A stretch of 50,539 nt of DNA from Escherichia coli (GTDB lineage Bacteria > Pseudomonadota > Gammaproteobacteria > Enterobacterales > Enterobacteriaceae): the NCBI RefSeq assembly GCF_011881725.1, contig NZ_JAATUR010000036.1, positions 1 through 50,539 on the forward strand, written 5' to 3'. Below the pieces are notes generated by a model. That model was given only the letters and a program-made list of their open reading frames with translations. It was not told the origin of the DNA and did no database searches. A program made the translations under genes and the position numbers. This document shows, piece after piece, positions 17,910 to 25,919 of this stretch. Numbering within the stretch: the first letter of the stretch is position 1; every line of letters starts with the position of its first letter.

Positions 17910-18710
17910 ATGCAACAAACATTCAATGCGGATATGAATATATCAAACCTTCATCAAAATGTCGATCCTTCAACCACTCTGCCTGTTATTTGTGGTGTTG
18001 AAATTACGACCGACCGCGCTGGCCGTTACAACCTTAATGCTCTACACAGAGCGAGCGGACTCGGTGCCCATAAAGCGCCAGCTCAATGGCTAAGAACGCT
18101 GTCAGCCAAACAGCTCATCGAAGAGCTGGAAAAAGAAACTATGCAGAATTGCATAGTTTCGTTCGAAGGCCGTGGCGGCGGCACTTTTGCCCATGAATTG
18201 CTCGCTGTGGAGTACGCAGGCTGGATTTCTCCCGCGTTTCGGCTGAAGGTAAACCAGACATTTATCGACTATCGAGCCGGAAGATTACAACCTGCTATTC
18301 CGCAGAGTCTCCCTGAAGCTCTCCGTTTGGCTGCCGACCTGGCAGAGCAAAAGCAACGGCTGGAGCAAAAAATGCTTCTGGATGCCCCTAAAGTCGAATT
18401 TGCCGAACGCGTTGCTACCGCCAGCGGGGTTCTAATCGGCAACTATGCCAAAGTGCTCGGCCTGGGCCAAAACTATCTCTTCACCTGGTTGCGTGATAAC
18501 GGAATTCTGATCGCAACCGGTGAGCGCAGGAACGTCCCAAAACAAGAATACATATCCCGTGGGTATTTCACCCTCAAAGAAACCGTGATCGATACAAGCA
18601 ATGGAAGCAGGATTTCTTTCACGACTCGTATAACCGGCAAAGGTCAGCAGTGGCTGATGAAGCGATTGCTTGATGCTGGTGTGCTGGTACCTGTCGCGGC
18701 AACGCGCTAA
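17910..18710 (+). CDS. kilA: KilA, lethal-when-expressed DNA-binding protein
   Basis: A 266-residue protein of the P1 KilA length. An N-terminal KilA-N domain (residues about 25-135: YNLNALHRASGLGAHKAPAQWL, then GGGTFAHELLAVEYAGWISPAFRLKV) is followed by a KilAC domain (residues 150-260) almost identical in pattern to the C-terminus of Ant. P1 KilA kills the host if expressed without repression and is dispensable for growth. It stands between operator Op53 and repL and is probably cotranscribed with repL as the lytic replicon. Confidence 0.92.
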   Translation: MQQTFNADMNISNLHQNVDPSTTLPVICGVEITTDRAGRYNLNALHRASGLGAHKAPAQWLRTLSAKQLIEELEKETMQNCIVSFEGRGGGTFAHELLAVEYAGWISPAFRLKVNQTFIDYRAGRLQPAIPQSLPEALRLAADLAEQKQRLEQKMLLDAPKVEFAERVATASGVLIGNYAKVLGLGQNYLFTWLRDNGILIATGERRNVPKQEYISRGYFTLKETVIDTSNGSRISFTTRITGKGQQWLMKRLLDAGVLVPVAATR

Positions 18711-18739
18711 CAGACGTAGTAAGAACCACCAGCATTGTA

Positions 18740-19585
18740 ATGCTGGCTAAAGTCACTTTCCTGAGCTGTATAACGATGAGCGATTTTACTTTTTCTGGCT
18801 ATGAATTGGCCTGCTTTGTAACACACTCCGGTCTATCCCGTAGCGCCGGGTATATCCTGTCGCAATGTGCAAATCTCGCGGCTACAACCAGTGAATACTT
18901 CATTCACAAGCCTCACCGCCTGATCGCGGCAGAAACTGGTTATAGTCAATCAACCGTCGTTCGTGTATTCCGTGAAGCTGTAAACAAAGGAATCCTGTCT
19001 GTAGAGATTGTTATCGGCGATCACCGTGAACGCCGCGCTAACCTGTACCGGTTTACACCATCCTTTTTGGCCTTCGCACAACAAGCTAAAAACGCGCTGA
19101 CTGAAAGCAAATTAAAGATCTCTTCAGCCGCAACCAAGGTTAAAGCTGTTCTCGCTAAGACATTGGCTTTATTTGATTTTTTATCCACACCCCCATGTCA
19201 AAATGATACCCCCTCCCCCTGTCAGGATGACGTGGCAATAAAGAATAAGAAGTCACAAGTTAAAAAAACAAAAAGATCAGTTTCCGGCGGTGCCGGAACG
19301 ACCAGACTCAAAAAATTGACTTCATGGATCGCTGAGGCAAAAGCAAAGGCTGACAATCTGCGGTTATCCAAAAAACGCGCTCAAAAACATGAGTTCAAGC
19401 AGAAAGTAGAGGCTGCTGCGCGGAAATATGCTTACCTGAAGAACAAGCGTTCGCCTGATATTGGCGGGATATCAAACTTCGATAATCTGCCGCATTGCAT
19501 GACAGTAAACGAAGCTCTTAATGCGGTTTTAGCCAAAAATAAAGATAACGAACAATGGGGTATACCGGCAGGATTCAGAGGGTGA
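18740..19585 (+). CDS. repL: RepL, lytic replication initiator
   Basis: A 281-residue protein from 18740, the length given for P1 RepL; an ATG at 18776 would give a shorter form starting MSDFTFSGYE. The first 100 residues contain a winged-helix region (SQSTVVRVFREAVNKGILSVEIV). The C-terminal half is lysine-rich and likely binds DNA (KKTKRSVSGG, LSKKRAQKHEFKQKVEAAARK). In P1 the lytic origin oriL lies inside the repL coding sequence, and a matching repeat is seen here at 19181-19235. Expression is under the C1-controlled promoter upstream of kilA. Confidence 0.9.
   Translation: MLAKVTFLSCITMSDFTFSGYELACFVTHSGLSRSAGYILSQCANLAATTSEYFIHKPHRLIAAETGYSQSTVVRVFREAVNKGILSVEIVIGDHRERRANLYRFTPSFLAFAQQAKNALTESKLKISSAATKVKAVLAKTLALFDFLSTPPCQNDTPSPCQDDVAIKNKKSQVKKTKRSVSGGAGTTRLKKLTSWIAEAKAKADNLRLSKKRAQKHEFKQKVEAAARKYAYLKNKRSPDIGGISNFDNLPHCMTVNEALNAVLAKNKDNEQWGIPAGFRG
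19181..19235 (+). other. probable lytic origin oriL within repL
   Basis: A DnaA-box-like TTATCCACA (19181-19189) is followed by two related C-rich direct repeats, CCCCCATGTCAAAATGA and CCCCCTGTCAGGATGA, inside repL. P1 oriL maps within repL, and the local repeat is unlike the surrounding coding sequence. Not shown functionally. Confidence 0.5.
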
Positions 19586-19635
19586 TAGATTGCTCTAATC
19601 TGGAGTCACCTGGCGTTTTCAGTTTGAGGTCGGAG

Positions 19636-19881
19636 ATGCAATCTGATTTTTTACAGTTAGCGATCGCTTTTACAGGATATGTTTGCATTGGCTTCTGTGT
19701 ATACATGATCAGCCGAAAAATGCTTGTCGATATCGACCGCAAAGAACGAGCAGAGGAAATCTTAGTATGGATTTTCTTTGGCGCGGTCTGGCCATTAGGG
19801 ATCATGTTTGCTGCAACGTTTCTTCTGATGTGGATATTCACCATTCCAGGTGATTTATATAGAAAAAAAGCCAGACATTGA
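19636..19881 (+). CDS. rlfA: RlfA-like small membrane protein
   Basis: An 81-residue protein from the ATG at 19636, preceded by GAGGTCGGAG; the longer open frame from 19555 overlaps repL and lacks a ribosome site. Two hydrophobic segments are evident (residues about 5-25 and 45-72) with a charged loop between (SRKMLVDIDRKERAEEI). It lies between repL and the hok-like gene, as P1 rlfA does. Function unknown. Confidence 0.7.
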   Translation: MQSDFLQLAIAFTGYVCIGFCVYMISRKMLVDIDRKERAEEILVWIFFGAVWPLGIMFAATFLLMWIFTIPGDLYRKKARH

Positions 19882-19983
19882 TACAATCGCTGCGGGTGCT
19901 TGAGGCTATCTGCTTCAGGCATTACCCGAAAAGCAGACAGAAGAAAGCCCCAGATAACATTACGCGTCCTGCAAGACGCTTAA

Positions 19984-20060
19984 CATTAATCTGAGGCCAT
20001 ATCTATGCTTAGCATACGTAGATTAGCCTCTTACCGACCAAAAGGTCAAGGAGAAGCAGG
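19984..20060 (-). ncRNA. candidate Sok-like antisense RNA / hok leader
   Basis: By analogy with hok/sok loci, an antisense RNA should overlap the leader just upstream of the toxin. The sequence contains GAGGC and GCCTC arms around CATATCTATGCTTAGC and the start of a mok-like frame at 20005. I see the arrangement but cannot define the promoter or ends. Confidence 0.35.
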
Positions 20061-20062
20061 CT

Positions 20063-20218
20063 ATGAAGCAGCAAAAAGCGATGTTAATCGCTCTGATCGT
20101 CATCTGTTTAACCGTCATTGTGACGGTACTGGTAACGAGGAAAGACCTCTGCGAGGTACGAATCCGAACCGGCCAGACGGAGGTCACTGTCTTCACAGCC
20201 TACGAATCTGAAAGGTAA
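20063..20218 (+). CDS. rlfB: Hok-family toxin (RelF/HokD-like), RlfB
   Basis: A 51-residue peptide read directly: MKQQKAMLIALIVICLTVIV forms a membrane span, followed by RKDLCEVRIRTGQTEVTVFTAY, the conserved Hok periplasmic tail with its cysteine. It is close to HokD/RelF of E. coli. Hok toxins depolarise the inner membrane and are held off by an antisense Sok RNA. The leader from about 19930 has the AAGCCCC and GAGGC...GCCTC elements usual in hok loci, and an overlapping open frame from 20005 could be the mok-like coupling frame. It would act as a post-segregational killing locus for the plasmid prophage if the antitoxin RNA is intact. Confidence 0.88.
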   Translation: MKQQKAMLIALIVICLTVIVTVLVTRKDLCEVRIRTGQTEVTVFTAYESER

Positions 20219-20223
20219 GAGAC

Positions 20224-20245
20224 CTGGCGGGGAGAGATCCCCGCC
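20224..20245. terminator. hairpin at the 3' end of the hok-like gene
   Basis: TGGCGGGG-AGAGAT-CCCCGCCA, directly after the rlfB stop and followed by CTCTTCG; the same GC hairpin ends many hok messages. Confidence 0.65.
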
Positions 20246-20292
20246 ACTCTTCGTGTGTCAGGTATCCTCAATGCACCCTTTCCTCTCCAAAT

Positions 20293-20318
20293 AAAAAAGC
20301 TCCCGAAGGAGCTTTAAA
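20293..20318. terminator. terminator between rlfB and pmgF
   Basis: AAAGCTCC-CGAA-GGAGCTTT with flanking A and T runs, placed between the convergent rlfB (plus) and pmgF (minus) transcripts. Confidence 0.8.
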
Positions 20319-20334
20319 ATACAAGGGATGATTC

Positions 20335-20844
20335 TTAATCCCAATCAATCCAGTTGTAGACGATACGAAGTGACGGGCGCACAGCGGCAGTCACATCTTC
20401 AGTACTAAAGTCGATTGCATCACTGTAGATTTTGCAGTCCAACATTTCAATTGTTGTAGCAGCTTTTGTCACAGCGTTAACCCCAGAAGATTTGGATTCA
20501 GGGGTCGCAGCCATCGTGATATCAACATAGTCCTTCGCCGCAATGCGATCTTTAATGAACTGAAGAATATCGCCTTCGATAGTCTCCACGCACTGGACCT
20601 GGATTTCCCCAGAGTTTCGAATTGGACCGTGCTGGTTGAACTTCACACCATTCGGACCATAGTCCTCCACATCCTCGCGGGTCATTTCAGGAATTTGCGA
20701 CGTACGAACAAGTACACTGATATCTTCATAGCCTGCAAAAGTGAGCTGGAATTCAGAAGATACCAGTCGTTCGCCTTTGGCCGCGTTGGCAGTATAGCGG
20801 CCCTTAATAAATTTACGGTTTCCCTTAGTGTTATTGTGCCCCAT
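20335..20844 (-). CDS. pmgF: tail morphogenesis protein (PmgF position)
   Basis: A 169-residue protein, last of the 23-22-...-pmgF late run. FQLTFAGYEDISVLVRTSQIPEMTREDVEDYGPNG and the beta-rich remainder resemble small tube-like baseplate proteins of contractile tails (the region around VRTSQIPE is typical of tube-fold proteins). It is therefore probably a baseplate or tube-initiator component; this is inference. The symbol rests on synteny with P1. Confidence 0.72.
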   Translation of the reverse strand: MGHNNTKGNRKFIKGRYTANAAKGERLVSSEFQLTFAGYEDISVLVRTSQIPEMTREDVEDYGPNGVKFNQHGPIRNSGEIQVQCVETIEGDILQFIKDRIAAKDYVDITMAATPESKSSGVNAVTKAATTIEMLDCKIYSDAIDFSTEDVTAAVRPSLRIVYNWIDWD

Positions 20845-20855
20845 ATAAAATCCTT

Positions 20856-21437
20856 TTACTGGAACGCCCGAACAATATCGGAGCTGTTATATATCGAAGA
20901 ACCGGTCAACTGGAGGTTGACGGTGTTTTTCAGGAAATGCCCATTGCTGTCCCTGGGTGCATCGAGATCGAAACTTATGTCCTGGATAGCGACATCAATG
21001 ATGTTGATCCGGCGACCAATGTTTAGCGTCACACGCTCCGGGATTCGACCACCAATACTGGCGTCTTTAAGTTCCGGGCTAATCATCGCTGACAATGCGG
21101 CGATAGCTCCTGAAACCTCCGTGAATGGGTCAAACAAAGCGATGAAAGTTACTGGCAGCGTGAAAGTCGGCGGTGTTCCCCCCTCCCAAACCATTAAGCT
21201 GTTCCAACGGGCCACCGACGTTGTTTCAGTACCAACCTGCGCAAAACCACTGAAAGCACCAGCAACAGACCCCATGGACATACCAGTAAACGGTGCTTCC
21301 CAATTCTGGGCCATGTTCATTGCCGCCCCCTGGCTGATATATCCGGTAACCTGGTACTGAGAGTTCGTTAAAGTAACTTTCAGAAATGGCGATACACCGT
21401 CAGCCTGGCTGTAAACCCCATAAGGTATAGGTGCCAT
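20856..21437 (-). CDS. bplB: baseplate protein (BplB position)
   Basis: A 193-residue protein with a tube-fold-like composition (LKVTLTNSQYQVTGYISQGAAMNMAQNWEAPF). It sits 11 bases upstream of pmgF and 35 bases downstream of the acidic 271-residue protein on the minus strand. The P1 gene in this place is called bplB, a putative baseplate component. No enzyme motifs; assignment by order. Confidence 0.7.
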   Translation of the reverse strand: MAPIPYGVYSQADGVSPFLKVTLTNSQYQVTGYISQGAAMNMAQNWEAPFTGMSMGSVAGAFSGFAQVGTETTSVARWNSLMVWEGGTPPTFTLPVTFIALFDPFTEVSGAIAALSAMISPELKDASIGGRIPERVTLNIGRRINIIDVAIQDISFDLDAPRDSNGHFLKNTVNLQLTGSSIYNSSDIVRAFQ

Positions 21438-21472
21438 TCAAGTTAAAGGCCGGAGTTCTCCGGCCTCCTCCT

Positions 21473-22288
21473 TTAGCCAAGGCGCTTACGGCGCAGTTTC
21501 ATTGACTTTTTGCGGGCAAGTTTTGCCGCGCCGGTCTGGGCTTTTCGACGCGCTTTTTTCAGCGCCGATTTTTGAGCCGCAGTCAGACGTTTTTTACGCA
21601 GGCGTTTACGGATGAGTTTGATCTCACCGTTACGAACAACCTTCTTAAATGCTTCAGTCAGCATTTCATCAGAAGTGCCAGCAACAACAAACGCCGCTTC
21701 CAGTTCGTCGCGGTCGTCGCTATCCAAACCAGCGATAGCGGAACCAACATCAGCAGCTGCGTCGTCGTCTTCATCGTCGGCCAATGCTTCGATCAGGTCA
21801 TCATCTACACCGCATGCTGCGAGGAAGTCAGCAACATTTGCCCATGCTTCGTTATAGGCATCGTCCTGTTCTTCTGTAACTTCGGTATCGTCGTCGTCAG
21901 AGATACCAGCGATAGCCTGAACGAAACCATCAAGGGAGTCGAAAGTCAGATCACCGCTATCAGCCCAGGCGAAAACGGCATCGGCCGCATTACTCAACGC
22001 ATTCTGCATAGCACTTCGATTTGCAGCTTCCAGAATCATCTTGTGCGCCTGTTCAACGGTCCATTCTTTACCGTCTTTCCCTTCCAGAATTTGCTCAGGA
22101 GCCGGGTCAGATGGAACGTTATCGTTAGTCTGTGCCGCCGGTTCCGGATTATTATTAATCACCGGATCTGTTGGCGGTTCGGCGCTTGCTCGGGCAGACT
22201 CCATCAACTGCACCGGATCAGCGTTCAAAGCGAAACGGGACAGTTCATTCCCCAAAAAAGCCCCGGATTGAAAAAAGTTTTTGCTCAT
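21473..22288 (-). CDS. acidic/basic bipartite morphogenesis protein (P1 pmgG/21 position)
   Basis: A 271-residue protein of striking composition. The centre (residues about 100-190) is very acidic with runs of Asp (DDDDTEVTEEQDDAY, ALADDEDDDAAAD) and the last 45 residues are almost all basic (RKRLRKKRLTAAQKSALKKARRK... KSMKLRRKRLG). Such a split is common in internal head or scaffold-like proteins that touch DNA with the basic end. It lies just after the sheath gene, so a tail or neck role is equally possible. P1 has pmgG and 21 here and I cannot say which this is. Confidence 0.65.
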   Translation of the reverse strand: MSKNFFQSGAFLGNELSRFALNADPVQLMESARASAEPPTDPVINNNPEPAAQTNDNVPSDPAPEQILEGKDGKEWTVEQAHKMILEAANRSAMQNALSNAADAVFAWADSGDLTFDSLDGFVQAIAGISDDDDTEVTEEQDDAYNEAWANVADFLAACGVDDDLIEALADDEDDDAAADVGSAIAGLDSDDRDELEAAFVVAGTSDEMLTEAFKKVVRNGEIKLIRKRLRKKRLTAAQKSALKKARRKAQTGAAKLARKKSMKLRRKRLG

Positions 22289-22297
22289 TGTATTCCC

Positions 22298-23887
22298 TTA
22301 CTTAATAAGCAGCGGTACGCCCTGGATACGACGGGCTACACCTGTCGGGCAGCAGGCCCAGACCACTTCCCATTTATCGAATTCCGCCTGCGTAACTTTC
22401 AGCACATACGGTTCTGTACCGTCAGCATCCGGATCACGAGGAGCCACCAGAGCGCCGGAGGCGACAAAGCGATCTAAAAGTTTCGTCATCCCTTTAGTCA
22501 GGCCAGCCGCAGTAATGCCGTCCGGGCTATGCTTCATCTGTCTGGCTAACTGGACAAAGAAACGGCTGATTGCGTTCATCAGGGATGGGACGTGCTGGAA
22601 GTGCAGATAGTTATCCTGCGTGCAGCAAGTTAGAGCGTCGTCGATGATCATCTGGCCAGAGGTGCCCACAGATACTTTATTCAGACGGCCCTTAACCATT
22701 GCTTCTTCGTCCGGGGTATCTTCCGGATACAGCGGTTGAATTGATGCACGAGCAATGACGGCACGTTCTTCACCAGCCGGTGAGTAATGCCAACCGCCGA
22801 CATCGGAATTTTTCTTAACGCCACGGGCTTTTGCCGCATACGCCGTGCCAGACAAACCGAAGACAACACGGGATTGGGTCCATTTGTCTTTGCAGGAGAA
22901 CGGGTAGTGATAGAAAGCACAGCTTACATAATCGGTACCAAGTAAACCGGTATCTTCAACAGCAGAGAGCGCTTCCGTATACGTCAATGTCGGTTTGACA
23001 TCAAAGAAGCCATCAATCAGGCGATCAGAACAGATATTACCTAACGCGGTGATCGCCGCATTGTCATAGCAACCCAGGCCGAGAACAGCGGTGTACATGT
23101 ACGGCGCATTGTTCAGCACCTTAACCGCACGCAGGTAGGCTTCGGTGGAGATTTTCGACTGATCGCCGTTGGTACCGCCAGTGAACGCCAGTGATTTTTT
23201 ATTTGTTACTTTCGCGGTCGAAATCAGCTCTTCATTAACAACCGCGCGCAGATATTTAGAACGGGCTTCCAGAGCCGTAGGCAGATAACACAAGCGGCCC
23301 ATGTCATCTTTCGCTTCTTCCGCCAAAGATACAATATGTGTCTCCAGGGTCGTAACCACACCGAGCGAAGTCGTCTGGGTCAGTTTCAGGAGGAAGCGTT
23401 CATTACCTGCGCTGTCCGCAGCTGCCGTTTCGATGGTTAACTCACGCGTAGGTGAAACGCACGGGTCGCCGTCATCAACGTAGATCGCAAAGGCTTCGCC
23501 GCTATCAAGTTCAATTTCAGAACCGTATGGCAACGCGCTGTAAGCCGGTTCGCCTGATTCATCGAACATAATAATCGGGAACTTCGCATCATCCGGAACA
23601 GCACGAACAACATAACCAGACGTTTGCTGAATAGCTTCGTACACATGACGAATTGATTCGAACTGTGAGCCAGAAGACGGCTTCAGCGGTTCGCCGAGAA
23701 CATCTTCGTAATTGGACTCAGTAACAGCGAGAACAGTAAACGGCTTGCCACGCGCAAATACGCCAATACCAGCCCATAAGCTGCTATTTAATGCAACACC
23801 GGTAGATAACGTCGCATCGGCATTGATCGGGCTAACCGCTACGCCGGATGCATTACCTAATGACTGTTGAATTGAATATTGAGACAT
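22298..23887 (-). CDS. 22: tail sheath protein (gp22)
   Basis: A 529-residue contractile sheath subunit. The N-terminal region carries SVGVA-type strands (GNASGVAVSPINADATLSTGVALNSSLWAGIGVFARGKPFTVLAV); the middle has a large insertion; and the C-terminal part contains the family core (VFGLSGTAYAAKARGVKKNSDVGGWHYSPAGEERAVI, then SQMI.. ..HVPSLMNAISRFFVQLARQM and GLTKGMTKLLDRFV). It surrounds the Tub tube and shortens on infection. It is expressed with the capsid gene upstream. Confidence 0.9.
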   Translation of the reverse strand: MSQYSIQQSLGNASGVAVSPINADATLSTGVALNSSLWAGIGVFARGKPFTVLAVTESNYEDVLGEPLKPSSGSQFESIRHVYEAIQQTSGYVVRAVPDDAKFPIIMFDESGEPAYSALPYGSEIELDSGEAFAIYVDDGDPCVSPTRELTIETAAADSAGNERFLLKLTQTTSLGVVTTLETHIVSLAEEAKDDMGRLCYLPTALEARSKYLRAVVNEELISTAKVTNKKSLAFTGGTNGDQSKISTEAYLRAVKVLNNAPYMYTAVLGLGCYDNAAITALGNICSDRLIDGFFDVKPTLTYTEALSAVEDTGLLGTDYVSCAFYHYPFSCKDKWTQSRVVFGLSGTAYAAKARGVKKNSDVGGWHYSPAGEERAVIARASIQPLYPEDTPDEEAMVKGRLNKVSVGTSGQMIIDDALTCCTQDNYLHFQHVPSLMNAISRFFVQLARQMKHSPDGITAAGLTKGMTKLLDRFVASGALVAPRDPDADGTEPYVLKVTQAEFDKWEVVWACCPTGVARRIQGVPLLIK

Positions 23888-23899
23888 AACTTTCCCTGT

Positions 23900-23920
23900 T
23901 ATGCGCCCCGCGCGGGGGCG
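23900..23920. terminator. hairpin between genes 23 and 22
   Basis: GCGCCCCGCGCGGGGGCGC, a GC-rich hairpin in the 60-base gap. On the minus strand no U-run follows, so it may be a processing or attenuation element rather than a full terminator. Confidence 0.5.
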
Positions 23921-23947
23921 CTATGTTAAACGGAGAGCTTCCCCTGA

Positions 23948-25654
23948 TTACTCAGAGTCACCAGCATCAATCGTGTTACCGGTCAGGAAGTTAATTCCGC
24001 CATTTTTGGCCATAGTCAGAGTTACACGGGTGAAGTAGTCAGCACCGTTGCGTGGATGCATATCGTTGATAGCAGAACCCCACAGAGTGGTTCGGTTGAC
24101 CAGTGCCGGGGTGGTTGGATGCTGGAATGGGATAGCTGGAACTGCATCACCAGTCACAAAGCCCGCTTTGCCCGGATTTTCATCACGGACGTAGCACAGC
24201 ACATCCATCGGGCTGAACTGAATACCTTCGGCGGTCAGGTTCGTGCAAATACCTTCTGGTACTTCGAACACTTTGACGTTACCGAACAGAGTGCCAATGT
24301 AGTGAACGTATGGTGTCTGAATATAATCTTCTGCTGGCTGGAAGAAATCCTTCGGCAACTGTTTGAAGAAAGATGCCGCATCGGCACCGGCATACATACC
24401 CATCGCACCAGAAGATCGAACGCGCTCAATAATGCCGCGATATACCGTCTGGAATTTGCCGCGAATGATGGTTGCCCACACATCAAAGGACTGGTTAACC
24501 GGCAGCGCAATGTCAAAGGAGTCGGTAGCCAGAGTTCGCCAGATCATGATACGAAGACGAAGCATATCCTGTTCATGGGACAGGTATTCCTTCAGGGTGC
24601 GGAACTGTAGGGAGCCGAGGTCAAGACCAAATTCACGCTGTGCTTCATACGCCGCCTGTACCGTGTGCTCAGCCGCGATGACGAACTGGCTTGGGAACAG
24701 GGTGTAACTCTTCATTTCGTGGTTGATAAGTGGGATCAGCTCAGGAGCTGCTTCAATATTGATCTCCGCCTCAATGGCGATCTCTGTACCTTTATCAGGC
24801 GCTTTGGAGAACGACAGGGCAATCTGACCAATGTTGTAGTTCAGAGAGCAGGTAACAGTGATTTGTTCGCCAGCTTTGTTATTGAATGTGTGAAGCAGAG
24901 TACCGGAGCCGTTATCAACAACAGACTTAATACGGTTAACGTAGATATTTGTACGGCCTTTGCGGATCGGGACATTCTGACCTTCAAAGTCTTCCATCTT
25001 GAAGGTTGCGGTTTTGCTGGTGCCATCGGAACTTGCCACCAGCACATAGCGGCGGCGTAACTGGCTGTACACACCAACAGATTGCATATCCAGAACATCA
25101 CCCGAAGCATAAGAACCAAAAGAGGAACCCGCTACGTTAAAGATTTCATAGATTTCGGACTTGTCACGCGTAACCGGAATGAAGGTACACGCATCAGCGG
25201 TAGCTGCCCCCAACTGAACAGGCAGGATCATAGCGAGGAATAAAGGCAGACGCATAACACCGTCAGAAACGCTCATCATCTCTGCTGCGACGGATTCCAG
25301 CATCGCTTTATTGGTGGCATCCATGCGATTGCGGGTGGACTCAATCAGGCAGTTTTCCAGCGTCTGGTGGCAGGAGGCCAGAATTTCCGGACGCGGCATA
25401 GATTTATGTGCTGCGGCGTAGTCAGCCAGTGCACTTGCCCACGCTGTAGCGATTTGAGCAGTGGCATTATCAGAGATACCTGCAAAAATCGGGTCTTTGC
25501 GTGCAGCTTCAAGGATAGATGCGGCACGCGCGGCATCATCTTTGATGAATTGGTTATCAGTACCGAACTGTGCTGTACTTGCCCAGCCAAGAACGGCTTT
25601 AGAGCGTTTTGCGATATCTGCAATACGATTCTGGTATTCGCGTAAGTTACTCAA
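23948..25654 (-). CDS. 23: major head protein (gp23)
   Basis: A 568-residue protein. The start is taken as the TTG at 25654, because AGGAAG lies six bases upstream and the protein then begins MSNLREYQNRI; no ATG is available and the TTG at 25675 has no ribosome site. Size, abundance-type codon use, the alternating helical N-terminal region (residues 1-110, a likely delta/scaffold-like domain removed or ordered in the capsid) and a beta-rich middle (residues 150-300) agree with a HK97-fold capsid protein; P1 gp23 is the known major head protein next to the sheath gene. A late promoter and then parS lie just upstream. Confidence 0.85.
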   Translation of the reverse strand: MSNLREYQNRIADIAKRSKAVLGWASTAQFGTDNQFIKDDAARAASILEAARKDPIFAGISDNATAQIATAWASALADYAAAHKSMPRPEILASCHQTLENCLIESTRNRMDATNKAMLESVAAEMMSVSDGVMRLPLFLAMILPVQLGAATADACTFIPVTRDKSEIYEIFNVAGSSFGSYASGDVLDMQSVGVYSQLRRRYVLVASSDGTSKTATFKMEDFEGQNVPIRKGRTNIYVNRIKSVVDNGSGTLLHTFNNKAGEQITVTCSLNYNIGQIALSFSKAPDKGTEIAIEAEINIEAAPELIPLINHEMKSYTLFPSQFVIAAEHTVQAAYEAQREFGLDLGSLQFRTLKEYLSHEQDMLRLRIMIWRTLATDSFDIALPVNQSFDVWATIIRGKFQTVYRGIIERVRSSGAMGMYAGADAASFFKQLPKDFFQPAEDYIQTPYVHYIGTLFGNVKVFEVPEGICTNLTAEGIQFSPMDVLCYVRDENPGKAGFVTGDAVPAIPFQHPTTPALVNRTTLWGSAINDMHPRNGADYFTRVTLTMAKNGGINFLTGNTIDAGDSE

Positions 25655-25703
25655 GTTACTCTTCCTTAAACACAAGGCACTTGTGTGAATCCCTTTTCGG
25701 AAG

Positions 25704-25736
25704 AGATTTTATTGAAAGTCACTTGTTGACTTTCTC
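25704..25736 (-). promoter_or_regulatory. late promoter of gene 23
   Basis: On the minus strand an 8-bp inverted repeat GAAAGTCA-ACAAG-TGACTTTC (complement of 25714-25734) is followed by AATAAAATC, with TAAAAT as -10. It is the best-formed of three matching blocks in the window (others near 14630 and 44120) and fits the Lpa-dependent late promoters of P1: a 9-bp-type inverted repeat near -22, a -10, and no -35. Confidence 0.7.
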
Positions 25737-25794
25737 GCGAAAAGTAATTTTTTAATTTTTTTGTGCGGGGAGTGGGGACGAGTAATACAGGCGT

Positions 25795-25875
25795 TAAACC
25801 GTGGGAATTTCAGCCTGAAATTTTTCTAAAAAATATATATAAATCATAATGTTAATGATGAAATCGGTGCGGGAC
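25795..25875 (-). other. parS: parS centromere
   Basis: Downstream of parB on the minus strand: CACCGATTTCAT (left arm), about 40 bases of A/T-rich DNA, then AATTTCAGGCTGAAATTCCCACG (right arm). P1 parS has the same plan: ParB A-boxes (ATTTCA-type, with ATTTCA-N3-TGAAAT on the right arm) and hexamer B-boxes on either side of an IHF bend. Here the A-boxes are conserved while the hexamer-like flanks (CGCACC, CCCACG) differ from the P1 TCGCCA, as expected for a partition system of different ParB specificity (P7-like). Confidence 0.75.
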
Positions 25876-25919
25876 ATTTTAGGCAGGGGAGGGGCTAACG
25901 CCACCTCCCACCAGCAGGT

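Noticed and set aside
20005..20211. 68-codon frame overlapping the hok-like gene
   Set aside because: Its sequence is not protein-like outside a possible mok-type coupling role; noted under the toxin rather than as a gene.
25714..25734. Inverted repeat as part of parS or as a terminator
   Set aside because: At first it looked like a ParB box pair, but the same sequence block with a -10 occurs upstream of genes 26 and pmgC, so it is a late promoter element.
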